From an uncultured Paracoccaceae bacterium (GTDB taxonomy: Bacteria; Pseudomonadota; Alphaproteobacteria; Rhodobacterales; Rhodobacteraceae), in the NCBI GenBank assembly GCA_951812305.1, contig CATOSB010000004.1, forward strand, positions 868,001-932,000: a stretch of DNA of 64,000 nt, written 5' to 3'. Positions within the stretch are counted from its first letter, which is position 1, and each line of letters begins with the position of its first letter. Made by a program: the position numbers and the translations under genes. A model generated the notes under the pieces. The model worked only from the letters and a program-made list of their open reading frames with translations, was not told where the DNA came from and searched no databases. Shown piece by piece: positions 8,474 through 16,714 of the stretch.

Positions 8474-9103
8474 ATGGCACATTGGATCCGGCATATTGCG
8501 GCAATATCGGTTTTGGCTTTCTCGGCACCGCTGTTTGCTCAGGAAAACAGCACCGAAGGCGAAACGGAAACAACAGAGGAGGTATCGCCCGATCCGCTTG
8601 AGCTGAACATGGGCGATCAGAACACCGAAGGCGAAGCCAATGTTGGCGACATCTATGTTCGGGACACGTTTGACGATTGGGAATTGCGGTGTGTCGTGGG
8701 CGCAGAAGGGCAAAAGGATCCCTGCCAGCTTTACCAGCTTTTGAAAGATGAAGACGGCAATTCTGTTGCGGAAATCAACATGTTCCCGCTTCCGGGTGGC
8801 GAAAACCAGCCGTCCGCAGGTGCGACTGTTATCACCCCGCTGGAAACATTGCTGACGGAATCACTGGGGCTGTCTGTCGATGGCAGTGCAGTGCGAAAAT
8901 ACCCGTTCAGCTGGTGCAGCCAAATCGGCTGTTTCAGCCGACTTGGATTTTCCGAAGAAGACGTTAACGCCTTTCGCCGCGGTATCAGCGCGTCGCTCAT
9001 AATCGTGCCGGTCGTTGCACCCGACCAAAAGGTCAGTTTAATGGTCTCTCTCAAGGGATTCACTGCAGGATTTCAAGCGGCGATCGACGCCGCAAATGAG
9101 TAA
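8474..9103 (+). CDS. invasion-associated locus B (IalB) family protein
   Basis: The start was set at ATG 8474 (MAHWIRH), seven bases after AGGTGA; the frame is open further upstream without a ribosome site. The 209-residue product has a signal peptide ending near LFAQE, an acidic low-complexity linker rich in E and T, and then the IalB fold: VRDTFDDWELRC, PCQLYQLL, KYPFSWCSQIGCFSRLGF and a C-terminal VSLKGFTAGFQAA. The cysteines probably form two periplasmic disulfides. In Bartonella the founding member aids erythrocyte entry; in free-living Rhodobacterales the role is unknown and probably envelope-related. Confidence 0.85.
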   Translation: MAHWIRHIAAISVLAFSAPLFAQENSTEGETETTEEVSPDPLELNMGDQNTEGEANVGDIYVRDTFDDWELRCVVGAEGQKDPCQLYQLLKDEDGNSVAEINMFPLPGGENQPSAGATVITPLETLLTESLGLSVDGSAVRKYPFSWCSQIGCFSRLGFSEEDVNAFRRGISASLIIVPVVAPDQKVSLMVSLKGFTAGFQAAIDAANE

Positions 9104-9126
9104 CGTCGCTTTCAAAGCAACATCGC

Positions 9127-9165
9127 TGTGGCCCGCCAACAATCGTTGTGTTGTCGCGGGCCACA
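9127..9165 (+). terminator. possible terminator hairpin after the IalB gene
   Basis: A 10-bp perfect stem (TGTGGCCCGC 9127-9136, GCGGGCCACA 9156-9165) lies 24 bases after the IalB stop. It lacks a T-run, so termination is uncertain. Confidence 0.4.
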
Positions 9166-9213
9166 ATTCATGTCACCGAATGGGCAAAAATCGCTTATTT
9201 TACGACCTTTCTG

Positions 9214-9241
9214 TTGACGCGGCGCGATTGACTTCCATACT
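9214..9241 (+). promoter_or_regulatory. predicted promoter of the HU gene
   Basis: TTGACG at 9214-9219 and CATACT at 9236-9241, with a 16-base spacer, 28 bases before the HU start codon. Typical of a housekeeping sigma factor; predicted only. Confidence 0.45.
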
Positions 9242-9269
9242 GGCGGCACGCGACATTTAGAGGGACACG

Positions 9270-9542
9270 ATGAATAAATCAGAACTTGTAGACAAAATCG
9301 CCGATGCCGCTGGTATCACCAAAGGGGATGCAAACGACGCGGTTGATGCGCTGGTTGATTGCATTACGAAAAGTCTTGCTGGCGGTGGAAAGGTAAGCCT
9401 TCCGGGGCTTGGCACATTCTCGACCTCAGAGCGTAGCGCGCGCAAGGGCCGCAACCCGCAGACGGGTGCGGAAATTCAGATCCCGGCAAGTACTGCTGCG
9501 AAGTTTTCGGCTGCGAAGGCGCTTAAAGACGCTTTGAACTAA
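9270..9542 (+). CDS. hup: HU-family DNA-binding protein
   Basis: 90 residues, the normal HU length. It has the N-terminal helical dimer part (MNKSELVDKIADAAGITKGD), the GGGKVSLPGLGTFS turn and the DNA-binding arm with RSARKGRNPQTG, followed by IPASTAAKFSAAKALKD. The product is an abundant histone-like nucleoid protein that bends DNA as a dimer. The gene is monocistronic, with a good -35 element upstream, AGGGA before the ATG and an intrinsic terminator directly after. IHF subunits are the alternative, but the arm sequence and length favour HU. Confidence 0.93.
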   Translation: MNKSELVDKIADAAGITKGDANDAVDALVDCITKSLAGGGKVSLPGLGTFSTSERSARKGRNPQTGAEIQIPASTAAKFSAAKALKDALN

Positions 9543-9565
9543 AAGACGTCTGACACGAAATTCTT

Positions 9566-9597
9566 GGGGCGAAAGATATTCTTTCGCTCCTTTTTTT
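9566..9597 (+). terminator. intrinsic terminator of the HU gene
   Basis: Stem GGGGCGAAAG (9566-9575) against CTTTCGCTCC (9581-9590), one G-T pair, 5-base loop, then seven T. It reaches the 3' end of the convergent ketosynthase gene. Confidence 0.85.
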
Positions 9598-10804
9598 ATG
9601 CGGCACGTAGTGCCAGAACTGCATTCAGGCCACCAAAGGCAAATGCGTTGGAAAGCGTAACTTTAACTTTCGTTTCGCGGGCGACGTTCGGCACCACATC
9701 CAGCGCGCATTCCGGGTCTTCTTCTTCGAATCCGATTGTCGGGGCGACAATCCCGTCGCGCAGCGCCATGATACAGGCCAGCAATTCCACCGCGCCGGTT
9801 CCGCCAATCAGATGACCATGCATGCTTTTGGTCGACGAGATCATCAGATCATCGGCGTGGCGACCGAACGCATCGGCAACGGCGGCGCATTCGGTTTTGT
9901 CGTTCGCTGCTGTGCCGGTGCCGTGGGCATTGACATATCCAACCAACGAGGGATCGATCCGGGCATCCCGCATTGCGCCGGTGATTGCGCGTTCGGCACC
10001 AAGGCGCGACGGCATGACGATGTCCGAGGCGTCCGATGTCATGGCAAAGCCAATCACCTCTGCCAGAATATCCGCGCCGCGCGCTTTGGCGTGTTTCATT
10101 TCTTCAAAGACAAAAACTCCAGCGCCCTCGCCCTGAACCATGCCCGACCGCGTTGCGGAAAACGGGCGGCAGGCATCCTTGCTCATCACGCGCAGGCCTT
10201 CCCATGCCTTAACACCGCCAAAACACAACATCGCCTCGGCCCCACCGGTCAGCATTGCCGTGGTCATGCCCGAACGGATCATGTGAAATGCTTGCCCCAT
10301 CGCGTGGTTCGAACTGGCGCAGGCGGTGGCAACCGTGAAGGACGGCCCCTTTAGGTTCCACCGCATTGAAACATGGCTGGTGGCGGCATTGTTCATCAAT
10401 TTGGGAACGATAAAGGGGTGGACGCGGTTCTTGCGCTCTTCATACACCGCGCGATAATTTTCATCCTGCGTTGACAACCCGCCACCGGACGTGCCGAGGA
10501 TCACGCCCGAGCGCGCCGCCAACTCGCCGCTGAATTCCAGCCCGGATTGCGCGATTGCCTGTCCTGCAGCCAACAGCGCGAATTGCGTGAAGCGATCATA
10601 AAGAGAGATTTGCTGGCGGTTGAAATGCGCGTGTTCGTCATAGTCGCGCACCTGGCCGCCAATCGTCACCGACAGGCGATCAACGTCGCGGATATCTAAT
10701 TCGCCGATGCCACAGCGGCCTTCGCGCATGGCATTCAGAGTTGTATCAACATCGTGGCCGAGCGCGTTGATCGTCCCTGCCCCAGTGATTACGACACGTT
10801 TCAT
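9596..10804 (-). CDS. beta-ketoacyl-ACP synthase, FabF/KAS II type
   Basis: 402 residues with the complete thiolase-fold ketosynthase active site: Cys162 (TACASSNHA), His294 (NAHGTGT), Lys326 and His331 (KSMHGHLIGGTGAVEL). It would condense malonyl-ACP with an acyl chain. Its start overlaps the preceding acyl carrier protein gene by 4 bases (ATGA), and lpxD lies two genes upstream in the same direction, so it is more likely an accessory ketosynthase for a special acyl chain than the housekeeping FabF. I do not assign a symbol for that reason. Confidence 0.88.
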   Translation of the reverse strand: MKRVVITGAGTINALGHDVDTTLNAMREGRCGIGELDIRDVDRLSVTIGGQVRDYDEHAHFNRQQISLYDRFTQFALLAAGQAIAQSGLEFSGELAARSGVILGTSGGGLSTQDENYRAVYEERKNRVHPFIVPKLMNNAATSHVSMRWNLKGPSFTVATACASSNHAMGQAFHMIRSGMTTAMLTGGAEAMLCFGGVKAWEGLRVMSKDACRPFSATRSGMVQGEGAGVFVFEEMKHAKARGADILAEVIGFAMTSDASDIVMPSRLGAERAITGAMRDARIDPSLVGYVNAHGTGTAANDKTECAAVADAFGRHADDLMISSTKSMHGHLIGGTGAVELLACIMALRDGIVAPTIGFEEEDPECALDVVPNVARETKVKVTLSNAFAFGGLNAVLALRAA

Positions 10805-11079
10805 GACTGTTTGGCGTCAACCAGTTTTTGAACAGCAGCCACAATTGCATCGACCGAGGAAATGTCGAAGTCGCTTTTCTCGGGCTCATTGGCGTTGAAC
10901 GGCACCGAAACGTCAAAGGTTTCTTCAATCGCAAAAATCGCTTCTACGATGCCAAGTGAGTCAATCGCCAGATCGGCGAGCGTGTTGGAGCCCTGAACAT
11001 CGCTTTCTTCAAGCAACGCCTGTTCAGCGATGATTGTGATTACCGAATTGCGAACATCAACCATGTCAGTTTGCACCAT
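10801..11079 (-). CDS. acyl carrier protein (dedicated)
   Basis: 92 residues from ATG 11079, which has GAGGGG six bases upstream. The phosphopantetheine site is Ser41 in AIDSLGIVEAIFAIEE. The protein is longer than ordinary AcpP (about 78 aa) and has an insert (NANEPEKSDFDIS) before the last helix, so it resembles specialised ACPs of the AcpXL/nodulation class. Placed between lpxD and a ketosynthase, it probably carries an unusual fatty acid for an envelope lipid; that role is inferred from context. Confidence 0.85.
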   Translation of the reverse strand: MVQTDMVDVRNSVITIIAEQALLEESDVQGSNTLADLAIDSLGIVEAIFAIEETFDVSVPFNANEPEKSDFDISSVDAIVAAVQKLVDAKQS

Positions 11080-11109
11080 CAACCGCCCCTCGCGACTGCG
11101 CGCCCCGGT

Positions 11110-12201
11110 TTAGTCGTCCCGGTCGATCTTTGAAACCGCTTTCTTCAGATCAGCGACATCTTTGGCCATACGCGGCAGTCTTCGTATGGCCTTATAGGTC
11201 TCGACATGCGTGTCCATTTTGACCGCGGGATAGCCCAGAAGAACGCGACCCGCCGGGACGTTCGACAGGATCACAGTGCCACCGCCGGCGACAACGCCGT
11301 CGCCGATAAAGATGTTGTCGACGACACCAACCTGCCCGCCAAGGATAACGTTGTCCCCGATATTCACACTTCCCGCGATGCCGACTTGCCCGGCGAACAG
11401 GCAATCGCGGCCCACTTCGCAATTGTGGGCGACGTGAACGTGGTTGTCGATTTTGGTACCATCGCCGATACGTGTCGGGCGGATCGTGCCCGCATCAACG
11501 CAAGAATTGGCACCGACTTCGACGTCGTCACCCAGAACGACGCTTCCCAGAGAATGAATGCGCGTCCAGCTTTGCGCTTTGGCATCGCTTGCGTCGCCCA
11601 TAGTTTCCCGCGCTGCCTCGGCACGTGACTTTTCCGGCGTGACGAATGAAAACCCATCCGCCCCGATAACGGCACCAGGCTGGGCACTAAACCTGTCGCC
11701 GACCCGCACATTTCGGCCAATCCGGGCGCCGGAATGCACAAGCGCATCGTCGCCAATGACACAGCCTTCTGCGATAGTGGCATGGCTGTCGATCCGTGCA
11801 TTGGCACCAATCTGCACCCCCTGCCCGATCACGACAAATGGACCAATAGCGGCATTTGGCCCGATTTCGGCGGAAGGATCGACCACTGCGCTTGGGTGAA
11901 TTCCACTTGGGATGACGGGCCCGGGGTCCATCAGAGCGGTCAATCCAGACATCGCGTACCGTGCGCGCGTGACGATGATGGCGGCGTCGAGACCAAATGA
12001 TTGCCAATCCGCACCGTCCCATAGCAATGCCGCGCGTGCGTTCCCCTCAGACAGGCCATCTGCGTATTTCGGGTCCATTGCCAACGCCAATTCGTCGGCG
12101 GTCGCATCCGCAGGCTCGCTTGCACCGGACACGACAAGATCGGCGCCAACAAGTTCGGCCCCGATTGCATCGGCAATTTCAGAAAGCTTGTGGCTGCTCA
12201 T
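11110..12201 (-). CDS. lpxD: UDP-3-O-(3-hydroxyacyl)glucosamine N-acyltransferase LpxD
   Basis: 363 residues. An N-terminal uridine-binding domain (about 1-100) is followed by a left-handed beta-helix of hexapeptide repeats (about 105-300), visible as repeated IGxxAxIG-like units. The block KIDNHVHVAHNCEVG holds the catalytic histidine region. It performs the third step of lipid A synthesis, adding a 3-hydroxyacyl chain from ACP to UDP-3-O-acylglucosamine in the cytoplasm. It is followed after 30 bases by the ACP gene. Elsewhere lpxD often sits with bamA, fabZ and lpxA; here it is separate and paired with ACP and a ketosynthase. Confidence 0.93.
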   Translation of the reverse strand: MSSHKLSEIADAIGAELVGADLVVSGASEPADATADELALAMDPKYADGLSEGNARAALLWDGADWQSFGLDAAIIVTRARYAMSGLTALMDPGPVIPSGIHPSAVVDPSAEIGPNAAIGPFVVIGQGVQIGANARIDSHATIAEGCVIGDDALVHSGARIGRNVRVGDRFSAQPGAVIGADGFSFVTPEKSRAEAARETMGDASDAKAQSWTRIHSLGSVVLGDDVEVGANSCVDAGTIRPTRIGDGTKIDNHVHVAHNCEVGRDCLFAGQVGIAGSVNIGDNVILGGQVGVVDNIFIGDGVVAGGGTVILSNVPAGRVLLGYPAVKMDTHVETYKAIRRLPRMAKDVADLKKAVSKIDRDD

Positions 12202-12243
12202 TATCCCCCCGCACCCCCGGATCAGTCCGGGGATGTGGTTTGT

Positions 12244-13851
12244 TTAGCCACGAACCGCGCGCAGGACCACCCCGGCATTGACCAGCGCCTTATAGATTTT
12301 CGCATCGCGACCATAAATATCGCGACGGAAATTCAGGCGTCCCTTGGCGGTGGTAAAGGCGGTTCGATAGACCAGATGCACCGGTATCGGCTGTTCGATA
12401 TTGATCCGCGTGTTCCGCCTGCTGTTCAGGTGGCCCTGGAATGTCCCAACCGGATCTTTGGTTTGTTTGGCGAGAATTGCATAGGCAAAGTCAAACGGAT
12501 CATTCAGGCGAATACAGCCGTGGCTGAAAGCACGGGTTTCGCGGGCAAACAGCGATTTTGCAGGCGTGTCGTGCAGATAGATATTGTGCTTGTTGGGGAA
12601 CATGAACTTGACCAGCCCCAACGCGTTGCCGCGCGACGGCGGTTGGCGCAGGTTGAAAGGAAAGCTCTTGGGCGTGTAGGCGCCCCAGTTCACCGCCCCA
12701 CGGCTGACGACATTGCCGCGTGAATCAACCAGCTGCAGATGCCCCGCCGATCCACCGCCTGATGCGATCATCTTCGGCAGGTATTCCTTCACGGCAATCG
12801 AACGCGGAACATTCCAGTTCGGATTGATCTCCATGTATTCCATGACGTCCGAAAACTCGGGCGAACGACGGTCAAGATCGGTGTGGCCGATGACAGACCG
12901 GGTTTTGAATGTGACTTTGCCGTTATCGATGATTGCGGCGGAGAAATCGGTGAGGTTCACCCAGATATGGCGCTTGCCACGCGGCATGTTCATCCAACGC
13001 TCGCGCTCTATCGCGACCAGAACCGACGGCAGGCGATCCTCGATCTGCTTGTTGAGTTCCTTCATCGTGCCCGGTCCGGCCACGCCATCGGGCGAAAGAC
13101 CATGTTCCTGTTGGAACAACTGCACCGCTTTTTGCAGGTTGGCGTCATATGTCTGGCTGGCGGAGCGCCGCATATAACCCATCGCGATAAGCCGGTTGCG
13201 CATGGCAACCACCGCGCCGCCGCTTTCACCCGGCTTCAGGGATTTAGCCGGAACCTTGGGGCCCCAGCCGCCTTTACCAAGCTGCTTTTCCAGCGCCAGC
13301 TTTGCCTTCAGCAGGCGTGCGTATTCCGGTGACTTCGGCGGAAGCGATTTCAGGAACCCTTTCGGAGAGGATTGGTAAAACGCGGCCAAAAGCTTTGTGC
13401 CGTCCCGAATAGGCACCGCGCGGACAATGCCGGAATCGACACGCCGCGGTGTCAGTACGCCGGTTTGCATGTCGCGGGCATAGTCGAGAAACAGCTTGGA
13501 CAATGCGACTTCGACCTGTCCCAACTCGCGTTTGGATTTGATCTTGCGTGGATTGACTTGCAACAGATCCAAGTCATAGGCACCGACGGGAAGCGCATGA
13601 TTGCCAGCGGCCTTCAACGCCGAAAGCAGCGCCGCGCGCCGCGATTTGTCTTTCCCGCTTTTGCCCGTCCAGATCGGTTTATAGCCGTTCGCTTTGTAAA
13701 ACGCGGCAATTTCCGGGTGCTTAGCAGCCGATTCCGCAACGGCCTGCATGAACGGCGTAACCTGTGCCTTCGCCGCATGTGCGACAAAAAGACTCAACGC
13801 CATGAAGGCGGAAATCAGAATACCGCGATTAAATCCAAGGATATTGGCCAT
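12244..13851 (-). CDS. L,D-transpeptidase (YkuD) with peptidoglycan-binding domain
   Basis: 535 residues. The signal peptide spans residues 1 to about 30 (SAFMALSLFVAHAAKAQ). Then come a scaffold region (about 35-200), a peptidoglycan-binding helix domain (about 220-280, KAVQLFQQEHGLSPDGVAGPGT) and the YkuD catalytic domain (about 300-480) with SHGCIRL and nucleophile Cys446. The layout matches the periplasmic YcbB/LdtD type that makes 3-3 cross-links. It is the first gene of the group reading on to lpxD, with a 42-base gap, and it is divergent from a DUF882 peptidase gene, so two wall enzymes share one intergenic region. Confidence 0.9.
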   Translation of the reverse strand: MANILGFNRGILISAFMALSLFVAHAAKAQVTPFMQAVAESAAKHPEIAAFYKANGYKPIWTGKSGKDKSRRAALLSALKAAGNHALPVGAYDLDLLQVNPRKIKSKRELGQVEVALSKLFLDYARDMQTGVLTPRRVDSGIVRAVPIRDGTKLLAAFYQSSPKGFLKSLPPKSPEYARLLKAKLALEKQLGKGGWGPKVPAKSLKPGESGGAVVAMRNRLIAMGYMRRSASQTYDANLQKAVQLFQQEHGLSPDGVAGPGTMKELNKQIEDRLPSVLVAIERERWMNMPRGKRHIWVNLTDFSAAIIDNGKVTFKTRSVIGHTDLDRRSPEFSDVMEYMEINPNWNVPRSIAVKEYLPKMIASGGGSAGHLQLVDSRGNVVSRGAVNWGAYTPKSFPFNLRQPPSRGNALGLVKFMFPNKHNIYLHDTPAKSLFARETRAFSHGCIRLNDPFDFAYAILAKQTKDPVGTFQGHLNSRRNTRINIEQPIPVHLVYRTAFTTAKGRLNFRRDIYGRDAKIYKALVNAGVVLRAVRG

Positions 13852-14186
13852 CCTTACAATCCCCGTTGGTCCATCAATTTTGCGACTCAGACGCAGATAT
13901 AGCGCCGCAAACTTCTAAGAAACGCTATAGATCGTATGCTCACAATTCCGTAAGGGGAATTATCTGTCGCATTCCCGCAACGCTTTTGGGCAGGCAGGAA
14001 TTAACCCGATCATTACATGTTTTTGGCAAATTTTTGCCGATTCCCCGTGTGATGCGTGTCTTCATCGACATGGCGCTTTGTAAAAAGTTTCAAATATGCC
14101 ATACAGCACACGCGCCAGGGGGATGGGGCAACCAAAGCCGCGATAACAGCGGCGCGAAAGGCAACGCGACGGGACGCGCACAGGTA
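13852..14186. other. divergent intergenic region between two cell-wall genes
   Basis: 335 bases without a credible gene. It is AT-richer than its surroundings and must hold the promoters of the transpeptidase (minus) and the DUF882 gene (plus). I see no convincing operator. Confidence 0.5.
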
Positions 14187-14756
14187 ATGAACGAAATGAG
14201 CTCATCCGGCTTGACGCGCCGTGGTCTTTTGACGGCGTTTGCAGCAACCACCCTCGTAGCAGCACCGACATTTTCGAAGGCCGCAGGGCTTTTGCGTGGT
14301 GCGGGCGACATTCGCCGCATCAAGATGTATTCTGGGCGCACTGGCGAAAGTATCGACACGATATATTGGATCGAAGGCGACTATATCAAAGACGCCATCA
14401 AGGAAGTTAACTACTTCATGCGCGACTGGCGCAGCGACAAAACCAAATCCATGGATATGCGCACTGTCGATATCATGGCCGCATCCCACAACCTGATGAA
14501 TATTCGCGAACCCTACTTGCTTTTGTCGGGGTATCGCACACCGCAAACCAATGCGATGCTGCGGTCCCGTTCGCGCGGTGTTGCCAAAAATTCGTTGCAT
14601 ATGAAGGGCATGGCCGCCGATCTTCGCCTGAAATCCCGTTCCGTCGGGCAAATGGCCAAGGCCGCAATCGCATGCAGCGCCGGTGGCGTTGGCCGGTATT
14701 CCCGCTCGAATTTCGTGCACATGGATTGTGGGGTCGTCCGGTCCTGGGGACGGTGA
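14187..14756 (+). CDS. Tat-exported DUF882 (peptidase M15A/MepK-like) protein
   Basis: 189 residues from ATG 14187; ATG 14196 is an alternative. The N-terminus carries a twin-arginine signal (LTRRGLLTAFAATTL, cleavage near SKA-A). The body has the M15A zinc site: SLHMKGMAADLRL (His and Asp ligands) and NFVHMDCG (His ligand). MepK of E. coli, in this family, cuts 3-3 peptide cross-links, the product of L,D-transpeptidases. Since the divergent neighbour is an L,D-transpeptidase, a paired make-and-cut role is plausible. Confidence 0.88.
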   Translation: MNEMSSSGLTRRGLLTAFAATTLVAAPTFSKAAGLLRGAGDIRRIKMYSGRTGESIDTIYWIEGDYIKDAIKEVNYFMRDWRSDKTKSMDMRTVDIMAASHNLMNIREPYLLLSGYRTPQTNAMLRSRSRGVAKNSLHMKGMAADLRLKSRSVGQMAKAAIACSAGGVGRYSRSNFVHMDCGVVRSWGR

Positions 14757-15244
14757 ACAGGCCAGCGCCTGGTTCGAAACTTTAGGCCTTAAACTATTGC
14801 ACTCCAACTGCGGCTTGTTGAGTGACGTTCAGATGCCGTTTGTCCCAATCCTTCATTCTTAAGGCATTGCCATCACGCATCGCGCTGGCCATCGGGGCGC
14901 CCCGGCGCCCAAAAACCGTGGATACGAGTATTTTTTCCGCACCGGACGGCACATTTGCCATCTCCTGTTCGGTCGAACCACGATGCACAAGCCGAATGTC
15001 CATCAAAACGACATCACCTGCCCGGACTTTGGCAGATTTGGCCCGTTGCGGGTCTGTCGGCGCGACATCGCGGTCCTGTGACAGCGATACAGGGGCAAGG
15101 TGAGAACCGGGCAAAAGTTTAAGCGATTTGCCGTCCTGAAGGTACAAAAGCACTTTCAGACAACCGCCGCCGTCACTTCCCCAACACTGTTTTTTTTGTA
15201 ACTCCCAAGCACCCTGTCCGATAGGGTTGCGGGGTTTTGTTCCG

Positions 15245-16660
15245 TCAGAGCCGTGCGATGATCTGAGGTGGTGACAGGGTCAGGATTTCCAGGATGTTGA
15301 ACCGGTGTTTTCTGGCCGTCGAGATGACGGACCTGATGTCGGCGAAGACCCGCGCGCCCTCGAGGGTGCGGAAGGTGCCCGAGATTTTCATGCGCAGCTT
15401 CATCATGCGCAGGTCCTGTTCGGCCTGATTGTTTGTGAATGGGACCGCGAAGTCGGCGATGAATCGCAAAACGTCATCGCGGTAGTCACGCAGGCGGAGG
15501 AGCAGGTTGTGGCCTGGCCGCCTGGCTTTTCGGCCGCGGGTGCCGGGGCTTTTGGCCAGCGGGGGCTGGCGTTCGTGGAAGGCGAGCCCCTTGGCGAGGA
15601 TCGCCATGTATCTGGTGACTATACCCTGGCGAACCAGTTCCGGGAGTTCGGTCTCGCCTTGATCCTGAGCCGCGCATCTGAGCTGATTGGCGCTATGAAG
15701 CACTGCGCTCATCTCCGTCGCCCAAGGCTCTTTTTCGATCTCTTCGATGGCCTTGAGTTCGCGCAAGTGATGCGCCCCGCAGAGGGCGTGGGCGTCCACT
15801 CCGCTCATATGGGCGTAGTAGGGTTTCCAGTGATCATGAATGATCGTCCCGCCGGTCAGGAAGGTTGGAACAGCACCGCGTTTGGCGCTGATGCGGTAAT
15901 GGGTGAAGGCGGTATCGCAGATCGTGTGCAGCCAGTGCAGCTTGCCGGCAACACGAAGTCCGGTCTCGTCCAGATGCCGAACGCCGCCTTCGGCAAGCCG
16001 GGCGAGAATGTGTTCAACCACGACACCCATCTTATTTGCCGCGCCGCGCGTCCAGTTGGTCACGCTGGCCGCGCACAAGCTGGTGGCCCCAAACAGGTCG
16101 CGCATAAGCTGGCAGACCCGATCCTCGGGTATCAGCTGCTGAACATTGCAATAGACCGCCACTGCCCGCATGCGCGTGCCATATTGCACATGCGCGGCCA
16201 CGCCATCGGGAAAGCCAGCCGTCGTCGTGGCTCGACAATGGTCGCAACAATAAACCGCCGCCTGATGCTCGGTGACCTCCAGGCGTGGCGCAGGCAAGTC
16301 GAACACCTGACGCTTCTCGATCCCTTTCACCATCTCCGCCGTCAGGGCGCTCTGACAGGCGCTGCAATGCGTCGCCTCATGCCGTTCGACAAAGTCGGGT
16401 GTTGACGTCTGGCGCAGGGTGTCGCCCCGGTGGCCAACTTGGCCGCCACTTTTCTTTCCGGATTTGCCACGCAGGCTGCGCGGGGCTGGCTTCTTCAGGC
16501 CATCACTTGAAGGGGGCTTGCTGCTATTGCTGCTGTTCTTGGCCAACTGTCGGCGCAGGTCCGTGATCTCTTCCGCCATGCTCGCCAACGCAGCTTCAAG
16601 CTCAGCGATCCGACGCAGAGCCGTGGCGAGAAGTTGTTCAAGGGCGGCAACCTGATCCAT
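15245..16660 (-). CDS. IS66 family transposase (TnpC type), copy 1
   Basis: 471 residues. The order is an N-terminal coiled coil (about 1-42), a Ser/Asn-rich linker (NSSNSSKPPSSDG), a zinc ribbon (Cys99, Cys102, Cys139, Cys142), and the IS66 DDE core with Asp231 (HLDETGL), Asp276 (HDHWKPY) and the Glu of NNQAEQDLRMMK near residue 420. The coding frame is intact, but its upstream region has been separated from its own left end by 1.6 kb of copy 2. Confidence 0.95.
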   Translation of the reverse strand: MDQVAALEQLLATALRRIAELEAALASMAEEITDLRRQLAKNSSNSSKPPSSDGLKKPAPRSLRGKSGKKSGGQVGHRGDTLRQTSTPDFVERHEATHCSACQSALTAEMVKGIEKRQVFDLPAPRLEVTEHQAAVYCCDHCRATTTAGFPDGVAAHVQYGTRMRAVAVYCNVQQLIPEDRVCQLMRDLFGATSLCAASVTNWTRGAANKMGVVVEHILARLAEGGVRHLDETGLRVAGKLHWLHTICDTAFTHYRISAKRGAVPTFLTGGTIIHDHWKPYYAHMSGVDAHALCGAHHLRELKAIEEIEKEPWATEMSAVLHSANQLRCAAQDQGETELPELVRQGIVTRYMAILAKGLAFHERQPPLAKSPGTRGRKARRPGHNLLLRLRDYRDDVLRFIADFAVPFTNNQAEQDLRMMKLRMKISGTFRTLEGARVFADIRSVISTARKHRFNILEILTLSPPQIIARL

Positions 16661-16714
16661 CCCACCACTGATTCAGAGAAATCAACCCGGCGCCACAGAA
16701 TTCAGACAAGAAAG

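Noticed and set aside
15305..16405. 366-codon open frame antisense to each IS66 transposase (also at 16822, 19702 and inverted at 31678)
   Set aside because: It is a shadow frame of the GC-rich transposase, the same in all copies because the copies are the same. No domain or ribosome site.
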